Positions 38,501 through 47,208 of a stretch of DNA of 64,000 nucleotides are shown in pieces. The number at the start of each line of letters is the position of its first letter. Positions within the stretch are counted from its first letter, which is position 1. This stretch comes from Tribonema minus. Its lineage: Eukaryota > Sar > Xanthophyceae > Tribonematales > Tribonemataceae. The notes under the pieces were generated by a model that saw only the letters and a list, made by a program, of their open reading frames with translations, was not told the DNA's origin and ran no database searches. Made by a program: the position numbers and the translations under genes. Where the stretch lies: positions 186,001-250,000 of the forward strand of contig JAFCMP010000510.1 in assembly GCA_017506865.1 (NCBI GenBank), written 5' to 3'.

Positions 38501-41069
38501 GAGCATGACTACGGTCCGTGCTAGGGCCTTACGCTAAACCTAACCCTAAGCAAACCCTTCTGTCACCCCCAGGTTTGCTGAGCCTGGCCACAAGTGAAGC
38601 TTCCGGTTAGGGCTGGGCTGCTTCCCTCGGGTTGCTTTTCGCGCAACCACCACTAATGACTGCAAGCGTCCGGCTTCTGCTCATTGCAGCACCTGCTCAC
38701 TACAGACCTGCAGCACTGCCGTGACACTTCCAGTCCGAGCAGTGCGGGATTAGGGTTACCCTAACTCTAGGGTTGGTAACCCTAACCCTAGCGCTCACTG
38801 CGCTTCCACACTTTCGCCACAAGGGGGTACATGCTTTGGCGACCCTACTGCAACCTGCAATCTCTGCACAGCCTCTTCCCTTGCACCCCAACCCCAATCG
38901 TAAAGCCTCACTACACACCTGAGCATTGCCGCAAAACTTCAAGTTCAAGTGCTGACCATGCAGCATCAGAGTGCTCTGCTCACAGTAGGAAGTGTGGTGA
39001 GCGTTGTGAGCACCAGACCGAAAAGTACCTTGTTGAAGCAAAGCATGGCCTGAAACGGTAACTGGCCACACGAATAGATACGGCACTGGCACTCACACGA
39101 GGAGCAGACTTTGTAAAAAAGATATGCTGAAAAGTAAAGCATCACTTCAACTAGTGACGTGCCACGGCACTCGGCGTTCGGATGCAGAATTCTTTCACAA
39201 CCCATCGCAGACCACGGCATTGTATAGAAACTCTGATACGACTAGAGCTGCAACTCCATTGTTGACGTGATCATTGAAGTAGTATCGTGCCAGGCACTTG
39301 GCGCTCACATGCGGCTCCAGCAGCCCATCCCAGACGCCCTTGTCGATATTCCGTATGGGCCCCTTGACGTCCACAAACAGCTCCACCTCCAGTTCGCTCT
39401 GACGCGCACTGGCCGCTAGCGCTGGCGGTTTTTGCCGCGCTGCACTGTTTCTCAGCGACCCATGGCCCCACCAGAGATCTGTTGAGAGGGGAAAAGGCGT
39501 TGGCACCGTCCTCAACTTGAAGTTTGCAATTCATAGTATGGGATGTATGATAGTTAGATGGCATGCATGGCAAATGACGTGTTTCAGTTCCACCTCCAGT
39601 TCGCTCTGCGGCGCGCTAGCCGCTGGCGCTTATGCATTTGACGCATCGTGCCATCCGCCGTCGAATTCGTGGCCCCAAAATGCACATAAAAACGAATCAA
39701 AAGACCGTAGAGCTCTAGGCAATAAGGTGTGGTTAGCTGTCAAGTTGAATGACATTCCACCAATAATCGTGGTCGCCGCTGCTGCAGCAATTGACCTTGA
39801 GTCAAACAGTACCACCATATCCACAGTGATCAAAAAGACTTCAGTGCAAGGTGTTAAGCGTTCGAGCACACATGTTGCAGGGTAGGGATCCAAACGCGAC
39901 AGCCTTCGCACGGGACCTGGACAATGAATGTCTTGGTCGCGCCAGCTAGCGCAGACTGAGAGTGTTTTTTGCGCCGTGGGCGGACTGCCTTGCTCATGCC
40001 TCTGCGACTAATTCGTGGAGATTGATTGGTTATTGTTGGTAAAGATTGGTGTTCAATCCGGAGTCCTGATGCACCCCTCATACTGCGTTGTGTTGCTATA
40101 CTGCTAGTGCCTGTTGCAGAGGAAGGTGACAGCTAAGATCAAGCTTTGCTCATCTTGGGACATGGCATGCTCCGGCAAGGGCAGCTGATGCACGCTACGC
40201 GCAAGGAGGTTCTGCAGCTGCAGTACGCATGGGCAGACTGCCTTGCTCATGCCTTTTGTGGTTGGGTTAGGTTGGAGATTGGCGAACACACCCTGAAAAT
40301 TGCGTGTAAGTCGCTACACTTCAGTGCCTGTTGCAGGGTGTGTGTGGCAGCTGAGGTCAATGCTTTTTTCATCTTGGAGTTCATGTGTTTTGTACTGATG
40401 GGACATATGCTGCATGGCATGCTCCGGAAATTCAGCGACAGGGCAGCTGTTGCATCGTGGGAGGTGCTGCGGCCACTTGCCCCCGGCAGTGTAACGTTAA
40501 TTGTTATTATTAAATTGCTTTCAAAGCAGCCTGACCAGTGACACGGTGAAATTCCTCTTCTACAAGTTGGCAACTCCAAGCATTAGGCATGAGCATATGT
40601 ACCAGTGGTATCGCACAGCAGTGGACGGGAATCCTTGTATTTCGGCAGATGGTGCCATTTTGCCTGTCTGCAGTATGTCATACAGTCCTTGTGTGTACCA
40701 CAAAAAATTGCGTGGGGTCTCCTGAGTAATGCAAATCACGATCTTGCAAATCATGATCTTGCTTCGCGCTGACAGGAACTGATGTGGTCAGGCAGCGGGT
40801 GTGCATGATGATCGGTGACGATGCATACTGGCTGGCCATGCTGCGATCTCGCTTACAAGGAACTCCGTACCACTGACAGCAGAAAGCGAACGGTGCGAGG
40901 TGCACGCACCAAGGTTTGGCTGCTGGCGCAATGGCAGTCTTCCCAAGGATCCCAGACAGCCCTCCCGCAATTGCCCATGCGCCTGCAGCGCGGGTCCCAC
41001 CAACGATGATGCTGGATTCAAGGCCGCCGCAGCCACGCATGCCCTGCACAGCGACGCCCTCGTCACCAT
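26240..41069 (-). CDS. COG3146/DUF482 (FemAB-like, GNAT-fold) protein with mitochondrial-like presequence
   Basis: Thirteen exons, all AG/GT bounded and phase-compatible: 41069-40857, 39398-39309, 37989-37897, 36654-36553, 35533-35372, 33764-33615, 32309-32220, 31571-31492, 30582-30474, 29831-29793, 28831-28685, 27623-27456 and 26284-26240 (stop). All but exons 8 and 9 are multiples of three. Family landmarks appear in order: NIDKGVWDGLL, DSPFLEYDW, VPLYLKAHSMGEFIFDH, WADAAYRAGIEYFPKLL, VPFTPASGARVLL, SVHVNF, LQYHWRN, FASKRRIKIKRERKSV, NPYGRLYLNRDFF, FYGRYWG, LHFETCYYKSIEY and RGFDPAVVHSAH. Total about 495 residues, of which about 71 are an added N-terminus (MVTRASLCRACVAAAALNP) rich in R, S and A, typical of mitochondrial import. 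Function in the family is thought to be acyl/aminoacyl transfer; the substrate is unknown. The first and last exons are the least certain. Confidence 0.85.
26830..27350 (-). repeat. Donor-edge copies of COG3146 exon 27456-27623
   Basis: Three partial copies of the exon 3' end (plus-strand core gtgagccctggcgcttgccc) lie at about 26838-26890, 27086-27165 and 27284-27350. Each begins at a degraded donor. None carries the exon 5' half. Confidence 0.85.
27820..28275 (-). repeat. Acceptor-edge copies of COG3146 exon 27456-27623
   Basis: Copies of the exon 5' end and acceptor (plus-strand gcgcgctgtgcacgac ... cccctcagaaactgcaag) lie at about 27828-27878 and, more decayed, at 28010-28040, 28155-28215 and 28245-28285. 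Confidence 0.7.
29597..29831 (-). repeat. 39-bp microexon of the COG3146 gene in three tandem copies
   Basis: Copies at 29793-29831, 29695-29733 and 29597-29635, 98 bp apart, each encode the same 13 residues (DGRLVGGTFNIVK), differing only at synonymous sites. All keep the gtcag donor. The two upstream copies have AG acceptors; the copy at 29597-29635 has AT instead. Family alignment needs one copy, between LVIAER and AGRFYGRYWG. Confidence 0.9.
30185..30415 (-). repeat. Donor-edge copies of COG3146 exon 30474-30582
   Basis: Three decayed copies of the exon end and donor (plus strand tgctcaccctctcagcgaca) lie at 30188-30225, 30307-30335 and 30381-30412. A short (ccatatatatacata) tandem repeat lies at about 30226-30260. 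Confidence 0.8.
31270..31308 (-). repeat. Donor-edge copy of COG3146 exon 31492-31571
   Basis: The exon end (plus strand cttgtagatgtcaaacatgc at 31491) recurs at 31270 with changes, including loss of the donor GT (gctagc instead of actcac). Confidence 0.8.
31900..32175 (-). repeat. Three donor-edge copies of COG3146 exon 32220-32309
   Basis: Units of about 105 bp at 31900-31957, 32010-32065 and 32112-32170 repeat the exon end (plus-strand core cttgatctcgatgcggcgct) and donor (acatacctcgggg). The separating intron pieces all resemble gtatgtacacacctacccat. Confidence 0.9.
32376..32620 (-). repeat. Acceptor-edge copies of COG3146 exon 32220-32309 with TTAGGG-type repeats
   Basis: The exon start and acceptor at 32280-32340 are repeated almost perfectly at 32378-32438. 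Further units sharing only the upstream part (agcagcagcgctcatcagca) follow at about 32480 and 32575. Each unit is followed by a short CCCTAA array (32352, 32448, 32533). Confidence 0.9.
32998..33500 (-). repeat. Three donor-edge copies of COG3146 exon 33615-33764
   Basis: Copies of the exon end (plus-strand core cccccttgtgcgagtttcgc) lie at 33443-33512, 33310-33365 and 33000-33050, increasingly diverged with distance from the real exon. A C homopolymer sits at 33291-33311. Confidence 0.85.
33815..33975 (-). repeat. Two acceptor-edge copies of COG3146 exon 33615-33764
   Basis: The exon start (plus strand gttgacgtgcacgctgctga ... gtcggcgagctgca) recurs at 33824-33865 and 33920-33970, with recognisable acceptors. 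Confidence 0.85.
34830..35275 (-). repeat. Three donor-edge copies of COG3146 exon 35372-35533
   Basis: Units at 34834-34910, 34955-35050 and 35162-35262 repeat the exon end (plus-strand cores cacggccctcctgatc and cagcagcacgcgcgcgccca). The unit nearest the exon keeps the donor gctcacctgcttcaa. Confidence 0.9.
35645..36125 (-). repeat. Acceptor-edge copies of COG3146 exon 35372-35533
   Basis: Copies of the exon start and acceptor at 35650-35685, 35722-35815, 35868-35965 and 36030-36120 share ttgggaagtactctatgccc, cgctcgatacgcagcgtc or decayed forms. A (CAG)n tract (35548-35600) lies directly next to the real acceptor. Confidence 0.85.
36715..37046 (-). repeat. Three acceptor-edge copies of COG3146 exon 36553-36654, ~130-bp period
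   Basis: Copy acceptor boundaries fall at 36788, 36916 and 37044, against the real one at 36654, giving steps of 134, 128 and 128 bp. Each copy holds the first two thirds of the exon in good frame (VSSGGQVADGGKVLAAVP) but lacks the GEFIFDH end and the donor. The linker acaggaaacaggtatataac is shared. Confidence 0.92.
37283..37480 (-). repeat. Two donor-edge copies of COG3146 exon 37897-37989
   Basis: Copies at 37283-37350 and 37414-37478 share the donor context cctac and the core ccagcccttctgctccgtag in changed form. Confidence 0.85.
37543..37628 (-). repeat. Dispersed repeat family B, second intronic copy
   Basis: The reverse complement of the family B core (ctgggctttttcgcgccctg) lies in the COG3146 intron between exons 37897-37989 and 36553-36654. 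It has an insertion of about 12 bp relative to 43823-43904. Confidence 0.8.
37690..37822 (+). pseudogene. Plus-strand exon-like fragment inside a COG3146 intron
   Basis: After a good acceptor (catctttgcag at 37701) an open stretch with coding-like composition reads MQQESVARYQDRMPLFPEK and on to about SYTDKY. It then runs into an A-run (37828-37840). It is antisense to the host gene and has no partner exon in view, so it looks like a transplanted exon piece. The source gene is unknown. Confidence 0.35.
38646..38960 (+). repeat. Dispersed repeat family C (copy 1)
   Basis: About 310 bp resemble 45900-46212 throughout, including ggcgaccctactgcaacctg and the enclosed TTAGGG/CCCTAA tract. This copy lies in a COG3146 intron; the other is intergenic. 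Confidence 0.8.
39160..39226 (-). repeat. Donor-edge copy of COG3146 exon 39309-39398
   Basis: A decayed copy of the exon end (gtgccacggcactcggcg versus gtgccaggcacttggcg) through cccatcgcagac. The donor is lost. Confidence 0.7.
39587..39625 (-). repeat. Acceptor-edge copy of COG3146 exon 39309-39398
   Basis: The exon start and acceptor (plus strand cacctccagttcgctctg) recur at 39591-39608, followed by the same cgctagccgctggcgc upstream sequence as at the real exon. Confidence 0.8.
39691..39842 (+). repeat. Dispersed repeat family A (copy 1)
   Basis: About 150 bp with the core ccaccaataatcgtggtcgc and gtagagctctagg. Other copies: 61287-61430 (+), 48095-48225 (-), and partial copies at 58086-58150 and 59628-59660. 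This copy lies in the first intron of the COG3146 gene. Confidence 0.85.
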
Positions 41070-41197
41070 GACGCGCGATTGCGTGCGTTCAGAATAAACT
41101 TCAAGTCTCACACTTCAACAGCCTGCTTGAAAAAAAGAAAGAAAACCAGCCCCAGCCAGCCCAGCCAGAGCCAGACAGACTGAGGTCACGAAATAGG
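41070..41197. promoter_or_regulatory. Shared 128-bp divergent promoter region
   Basis: This is the whole space between the ATG of the COG3146 gene (minus strand, 41069) and that of the ankyrin-like gene (plus strand, 41198). It holds an A/G-rich tract and CCAGCC repeats (41146-41172). No TATA box is evident. Both genes must start transcription within or beyond this short interval. Confidence 0.55.
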
Positions 41198-42697
41198 ATG
41201 GCAGCGCCCAAAGTAAGATGCACTGTGAGCAGCGCAGCAGACCATCCAATGCTTACGGAGGCATCGCGGATCCTTGCCTTCCTGGCTCCCTCCGTCATGG
41301 TCAGGAGCGCGTGCCGCACCTTTCTTGGCGTCACAGAGCAGATGCACAAAGACGTCAAGTGCGACATCTTCTTCAACGAGTTAGATTTCATCTATGGAGC
41401 CGACAGGATACGCTTCACCGTGGCAGCGGAAGCTGCCGCCAGCGCCGGCCTGTTGCAGTGGGCCCTCGTTGAAGGTTTAGAGCTGAACACGGCCCAGCGA
41501 TCGTGCGGGCGCTGTGGCGAGCTCAATGGCCTGCGTCTGATTCACACAACCCACCAGCTGCCCCTATCAGATCTCTGTGAGCCAGCTGCTCGCGGAGGGC
41601 ACCTGGAGGTTCTGCAGTGGCTGCGAGGCCACGGCTGCCCCTGGGATAAGAGCACATGCACAGAGGCTGCGTCTTGCGGAAGCCTTGCTGTGCTTCAGTG
41701 GGCGCGAGCCAACGGCTGTCCATGGGACCGGGAGACGTGCATCGACGCCGCTGAACACGGACATCTCGAGGTGCAGTGGGCGCACGCCAACGGCTGCCCG
41801 GGGAGTGACGAGATCTGTGACAGCGCCGCAGAGGGCGGGCAGCTTCACGTCCTGCATTGGGCTCAAGCCAATGCTTGCCCATGGCGTAGTTTCACATGCA
41901 CCGCGGCCGCAGCAGCCGGGCACCTTAACGTGCTGCAATGGCTGCGCGGCAATGGCTGCCCATGGAACGAGTACACCTGCAGTGAGGCTGCCGGTAGCGG
42001 GCACCTCGAGGTGTTGCGCTGGGCGCACGCCAACGGCTGCCCGTGGGACTGGCAGACTTGCTGCGAGGCTGCTGAAAACGGGCACCTGGAGGTACTACAA
42101 TGGGCACGCGCCAACGGCTGCCCTTGGAGCGAGCGCACCTGCCGCAACGCTGCTGATGGCGGGCACCTGGAGATGCTGCAATGGGCACGCGCCAACGGCT
42201 GCCCATGGAACGAGGAGACCTGCCGCCAGGCTGCTGGTAGCGGGCACCTCGAGGTGCTGCAATGGGCACGCGCCAACGGCTGTCCCTGGGACGAGCACAC
42301 CTGCAGCGGCGCTGCCGATAGCGGGCACCTCGAGATGCTGCAGTGGGCACGCGCCAACGGCTGCCCATGGAGCAGTCGCACCTGCAGTCAGGCTGCCTGT
42401 AACGGGCACCTGGAGGTCCTGCGATGGGCGCGCGCCAACGGCTGCCCCTGGGACAAGGAGGTTTGCAGCGTCGCTGCTTTGAACGGACACCTCGGCGTGC
42501 TGCAGTGGGCGCGCGCCAACGGGTGCCCATGGGATACGTCCACGTGCGCTTATGCTGCGTCGGGCAGCCACCTCCACATACTGCAGTGGGCCCACGCGAA
42601 CGGCTGTCCTTGGGACGAGTACACGTGCAGCGACGCTGCCGGGAGCGGACACTTTGGCGTGCTGGAGTGGGCGCGCGCGCACGGATGCCCGGAGTAG
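41198..42697 (+). CDS. Intronless ankyrin-like repeat protein (27-residue repeats)
   Basis: A single frame of 499 codons. An N-terminal region of about 125 residues (MAAPKVRCTVSSAADHP...) precedes 14 tandem repeats with the consensus AA.xGHLEVLQWARANGCPWD and TC. Repeats are 27 residues (81 bp); the third is 26 because of a 3-bp loss, and the last ends at GCPE. Such repeats fold as ankyrin-type helix pairs and usually mediate protein binding; no enzymatic domain is present. Unlike its neighbours it has no introns and no exon-edge arrays, and its repeats are very similar in DNA, which fits recent internal duplication. Start ATG 41198 is the first in frame. Confidence 0.85.
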   Translation: MAAPKVRCTVSSAADHPMLTEASRILAFLAPSVMVRSACRTFLGVTEQMHKDVKCDIFFNELDFIYGADRIRFTVAAEAAASAGLLQWALVEGLELNTAQRSCGRCGELNGLRLIHTTHQLPLSDLCEPAARGGHLEVLQWLRGHGCPWDKSTCTEAASCGSLAVLQWARANGCPWDRETCIDAAEHGHLEVQWAHANGCPGSDEICDSAAEGGQLHVLHWAQANACPWRSFTCTAAAAAGHLNVLQWLRGNGCPWNEYTCSEAAGSGHLEVLRWAHANGCPWDWQTCCEAAENGHLEVLQWARANGCPWSERTCRNAADGGHLEMLQWARANGCPWNEETCRQAAGSGHLEVLQWARANGCPWDEHTCSGAADSGHLEMLQWARANGCPWSSRTCSQAACNGHLEVLRWARANGCPWDKEVCSVAALNGHLGVLQWARANGCPWDTSTCAYAASGSHLHILQWAHANGCPWDEYTCSDAAGSGHFGVLEWARAHGCPE

Positions 42698-43822
42698 CCT
42701 GCCCTGGCTTACAGCAGTGACAAGCGTGGCGCATGCGGGGCGGAGAGGGTTGCGGCGGGGGGGGGGGGGGGGAGAGCAGCGTCGGCGACCAGCGTGGCGG
42801 TGACAGGTGATCTAGAGCATGCGATCAAGGGCAGTAACTGTAGATTTCGAAGCCTTGTCATGTCCTCTTCCCATTGTGCGGGACCGCAAGCCGGTACCGG
42901 TCTGCGCTAGCACGAGAACGATAATATTCACGCACTTATGCTCACTTGATTGGCCACGAGTAGGTGTGTGGACCCAGCGAGTGAAGAGGAAAAGACGGGG
43001 TGCCAGTGGGAGTGCGGCGGCGGCAAGAAAAGCAAAGGCGCATACGCATACGGTCGGACTTGAACTCAGGGCGGAGAGTACCACCCCGCCCCCTTCCGAT
43101 CTCCACAGAATGACAGTATATGCCCACAGTGTTATGAACAGCCCTTGTGCCTTTTGTGGTCTCATGTGTGTCTGCTGGTGATGAATTGCTGATTCCTCTG
43201 ACCTTAAACTTCGAATTATGCAAACAGGAGGCTAGAAACTTGAAAGCAATTTAACAAGCATGCAGACGAAAACTATCCTGCAACCATGCTCGCATCGCAC
43301 GGCGCTCGTTCCTATGTGCCTGAGCTCTTGTACAAGAATGCTTTGTGATGTTGAAAACCTCCGACCTAACTTTAACTGCTTGGCATCAGCCCTCTCCTTC
43401 AATGGCAAAAGAACTGCTCAGCATGACAGAGCAGCAACTAGAAACAGCTTCTCCTTTGCTAGGTGGTTCAATACATTGCATACCTTGCCGCCGCTTCACC
43501 AGCCTGCCTGTCATGAACATGCTTCGTATCAGAAATGGTGGCGCTCTCACTTAGCTGCGAGGACGTCATCTGCATATGCCAGTGGCAGTTCATGGGGAGA
43601 ACCTGCAGTGCAGAATTTGAACTTTTTGTGCATGACACCTGATGCTGTGGCATGCCCAACACAGATCTGCATTATATCCTCTTTCACGGTATGGGATGGT
43701 GGCACGCTGCTTGCGACCGCTGCAGTGATGCTGGTCACCAGCACACACTCCTTGGCATCCGCAGTGTTTCATACGACGAAGTCATTGTCAATGTGCATGG
43801 ACACGCTTTGTCATAAATTGCA
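42698..43822. other. Spacer downstream of the ankyrin-like gene
   Basis: A G homopolymer (about 42757-42772) follows the stop. A tRNA box B-like gagttcaagtccgacc occurs on the minus strand near 43050 without a cloverleaf. Open frames at 43260-43880 show no recognisable motif. Confidence 0.4.
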
Positions 43823-43950
43823 TGTACTTTTTATTAATTCTCGCTCAGGGCGCGAAAAAGCCCAGATGATTGGCATCTAGCTGTAAGGAATCTACATGTC
43901 GTATGACAGTCTGAAAGTGTCGCAACGACAACCACTCAAACGCCGCCGCC
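43823..43950 (+). repeat. Dispersed repeat family B (longest copy)
   Basis: Carries the 82-bp core plus about 45 bp more (ctgaaagtgtcgcaacgaca). It abuts the retroelement remnant that follows. Confidence 0.8.
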
Positions 43951-44225
43951 GCCAAATGGCATCTCGGGGTCCTCCCCTACGTCCTCCTCCATGTGCCCCC
44001 CCCCCCTGGATTCTGCCATGTGTGTCATGACACGGCCAGAGTACGCCATGTGGAGCGCTGCCGACAGTGCCGAGCGTAAGCGCGCCAGGGCGATGCCCTT
44101 GAGAGCTTTAGGGCGCGCTCCTCCGGGCACTGACATCCTGCTGGCATACTCCGTCGCCACAGCCTCCAGCAGCTTCCGCCCCTGCTCCCCGATGCTGCCA
44201 AATGACCCTATTGCCAATGTGGCAA
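43936..44225 (-). pseudogene. C-terminal remnant of another retroelement-like ORF
   Basis: The open frame reads FGSIGEQGRKLLEAVATEYA and LRSALSAALHMAYSGRV, then an acidic/G-rich tail. This layout resembles the short region after the reverse transcriptase in many non-LTR element proteins. Nothing upstream continues it, so it is a fragment; the assignment is tentative. Confidence 0.35.
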
Positions 44226-44269
44226 GTTTGTAGCAATTCTGATCATAATGACCAGAATAGTGGGTACAT

Positions 44270-44303
44270 TCGCGCCCTGAGCGAGAATCAATAAAAAGTA
44301 CAT
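44270..44303 (-). repeat. Dispersed repeat family B, short copy
   Basis: Only the cgcgccctgagcgagaatca through aaaaagtaca end remains. Confidence 0.75.
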
Positions 44304-44997
44304 TCTGGTAGCATATGGCATCAGCATATGGCATCAGCCATGGGGGATCTTCACGCCCTAAGCGAGCATTTGTTGTCATCTTGCTTGTGGTTGACCTAGG
44401 TATCATTTTTAATAGACATGTGGCAGGATGTGCAACAATTTGCCATGACATCAAGCGGTACCAACGCCCGTACACAAATATCTGCATGAGCATGCAATGC
44501 ATTAATGCATGCGCAGCTTCCGAAAGTCTGAACGCTGAGCATGAACACATGCCTACTAGTAACAAGGGCCCGAGAATGTATGCCGCGTGAGTTTGGGGCC
44601 GAGCCAGGATCTGCAGCGATGCTCACGCGCGTCAGCCGACTGTGGACTGGCTCAATGCCGTCCTCCGCTCAAGCACAACACTTGAATGAGAGCGAGCAGT
44701 CTTATTGAAAATGGCGGGGCGGAAAACTGACATGAGACAGACGGAGGCGCGTGTGATGCCCACACACATTATGCCCTAAAGGCTTGCATGCAGCGCACGG
44801 TTGGAGTCCGTAGACACCAACTGCCGCGGCGCCACAGCGCATGTTGCTTATCCGACTGTCACCGGCGCATCCCGTAAGATGCGCACAGTGCTCAGAGAAC
44901 GACTGCCAATGTGTACACACATGATGCACTCCCTATTGCTACCTTTGCCCTACTTCAAAAAGCCACCAAGAGGGACGCATGCTGCCACACTGGCTCA

Positions 44998-45291
44998 GTG
45001 TGCCTGGTATGGTACGTATGGACTTGTATTCATAAAGGCCCAAGGGAGGCCGGGTTCCTATGCAATCGAAAAGCTTGCGTCAAAGCAGCAGCCTAGTCTG
45101 CGCTGTGCCCTAGGAGCTTGGATACCGGCGCTGCAACACAGCCCAGCATTCGCGCTCCGCGTGTGTACGCCATGACGCGCTCCGCCAACTCCCGCGCCAG
45201 CGATATGCTCAGCTCAATGAGGATCTGACGCTTAGCTAACCCGGCCTTGCGTAACACATCTGCCTTCCCCCCCGTGTGCTTGGTTTAGTAC
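44998..45291 (-). mobile_element. LINE copy 2: 258-bp 5'-truncated insertion with 18-bp target-site duplication
   Basis: The element body is 45016-45273, matching the 3' 258 bases of copy 1 closely. It is flanked by gtgtgcctggtatggtac (44998-45015) and gtgtgcttggtttagtac (45274-45291), identical at 15 of 18 positions. The truncation point falls in the C-run that is 8 or 9 long in the other copies. Confidence 0.92.
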
Positions 45292-47208
45292 TGTAATAAT
45301 CTGGAGCACCCGAAAGCCTTGCCCCCCCCTTCCCTGCCAAACGTCGCATCCCATGTTCCAGTCACGAGTCAATAGTATGAGTCTTGAGTCGTGAGTCGCT
45401 ATCCCCGCGCCTTAGCCAGGAGTGAATATGGTACCAGGTAATGGAGGACAATTGTTTTTAAACGTCTGCAGGAAAGATGCACCGGGGCAGCAAACGCGCA
45501 TATAAACAGAAGGCACAGCCGTGAGTCATATTCGAGCCCTGGCTCTAGGCTCCAAGTCAAACGCTGGCCGTGAGAAATCTGAAGGTGCTCTTTGCACACG
45601 CATGTCATGCAATACGATGCTTTTAGACATGACATTTTAAGTCCTCTTCATGAAGCGGGTGTATCATCTTGCTCGGGGCGTCAAAAAGCCCAAGCAGTGC
45701 GATTACTACCGGAGGATTTGACGTGCTTTCGCGAAATGACGCAATTCAGAGCGTGCTGACCACGCATACTATATACACACACACCTTTATCCCTACACAG
45801 CTCTTATTCATGCACATTGAGGTGGGCGTAGGTAGCACAGCGGGGGTTCCAGGCGATGGCGCGCACTGAATGGCTGCGTCCATCATTGTTTTTGTGTGCA
45901 ATCACCACTCATGAATGAAAGTGGCCGTCTTCTGCTCGTCGCAGCACCTGCGCATTACCCCCCACACATACCTGCCGCGACAATTCAAACCGTAGCAGTG
46001 CGTGCCCTAGCAGGGTTAGGGTTACCCTAACCCTAGCAGCAGTGCTCACTGCACCCCCACACTTCCACCACAAGAGGGTATACGTGCTTAGGCGACCCTA
46101 CTGCAACCTGCAATCTCCGCACGGCCCGCTCACTCGCACCCTAATCCCACCTCTAGCCCTGATTACACACTGAGCACTGCCCCAAAACTTCAAGTTGCAG
46201 CATTCAAGTCCTCGGCTCACAAAGGAAGTGTCAAATACGGCTCAGTGAAATAGCTTCAAATACAGCTCAGTGAAAAAGGAATGCACACACACACACACCT
46301 GAGTGCACACCACTGCCATGCAAGTTCAGGCAAAAAGCAAGTGCCCGTGAGTAGGTGCGTCCCACTAGGGTAGTTAAAAACTACTGAAGACTCAGCTACT
46401 ACTGCCATACTGCCATGTACACTCAGGCTGTATCTTTTTCAAATTTAAAACCTACTAGGGGTTGCTGCAATTTGCCAGAAGCAAGCACACGCGAGCGCGT
46501 GTCCCACAAGGGCGAAATCTGTTTGCGCAAAAACACAACATTGCATGCAGCGGTGCACATTGCTCAATGTTGCAGTGCTTACAAGCATCAAAAGCAAATA
46601 GCCTGCGCTTAGTAAGCAGCTGCTGTCTGCAAGCAAGTTGCCCTGCTCTGGGGCAGGTCCATATTTTTGACAAAGGCATATGCAATGCTGGTGATGCCTC
46701 AGAGTTCATAGAAAGAGTGGCTGGCTGAACATGCTTTGACTCTGTGGCACACCGTATGAAGAAGAAGAGTTGCTGTGGTTGCAGACATTGGCTCCCTTTG
46801 CAGCAGTGTGCGACGTGTGCAGATTGGCGAATGCGCGCAAGAAAGCAACATGCAGTATGGCACGACCACTGGCAGGAGCAGATGTATACACAAGTACATT
46901 GCTGCAGTCAACAGGTACTATAATATTCCCCCTCTAGCTGGCCATCCCTGCTCGCACGTAACATGTGGTTTTCTGTCCATTAATGGGCAATGCTTGGCAA
47001 TGCACTTGACACGACCTGCTCCTCTTCCAATCAGGTGCTCGGTTCCCTCTGCAAACATCAACTGGTATACCAGCTGCAGTTGAGTGGACCGCGAGAAAAT
47101 CAACAAGAGTTGTAATATCCGACAGGCGCCAATGGCACATCAACAGTGCCACTAAATCACAACCAGAACGGGCATGCCGTGGATCAGGTCACCCGCCGCA
47201 GCTCACGT
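45292..47208. other. Repeat-bearing spacer
   Basis: Contains dispersed repeat family C copy 2 (45900-46212) and short TTAGGG tracts (46012-46035). Open frames on both strands at 46.4-47.1 kb show no recognisable motif. Confidence 0.45.
45900..46212 (+). repeat. Dispersed repeat family C (copy 2)
   Basis: Partner of 38646-38960; the two share blocks such as ggcgaccctactgcaacctg and ttacacactgagc. Confidence 0.8.

Noticed and set aside
41577..42734. Long frames on both strands across the ankyrin-like gene
   Set aside because: They arise from the 81-bp repeat, which keeps several frames open. Only the 41198 frame gives the known repeat consensus and a sensible start.
42985..43075. Possible tRNA on the minus strand (box B-like gagttcaagtccgacc)
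   Set aside because: No pairing T-stem, D-arm or acceptor stem could be built around it.
43260..43880. 206-codon plus-strand frame
   Set aside because: No motif, cysteine- and serine-rich shadow-like composition, and its last 20 codons are the dispersed repeat family B.
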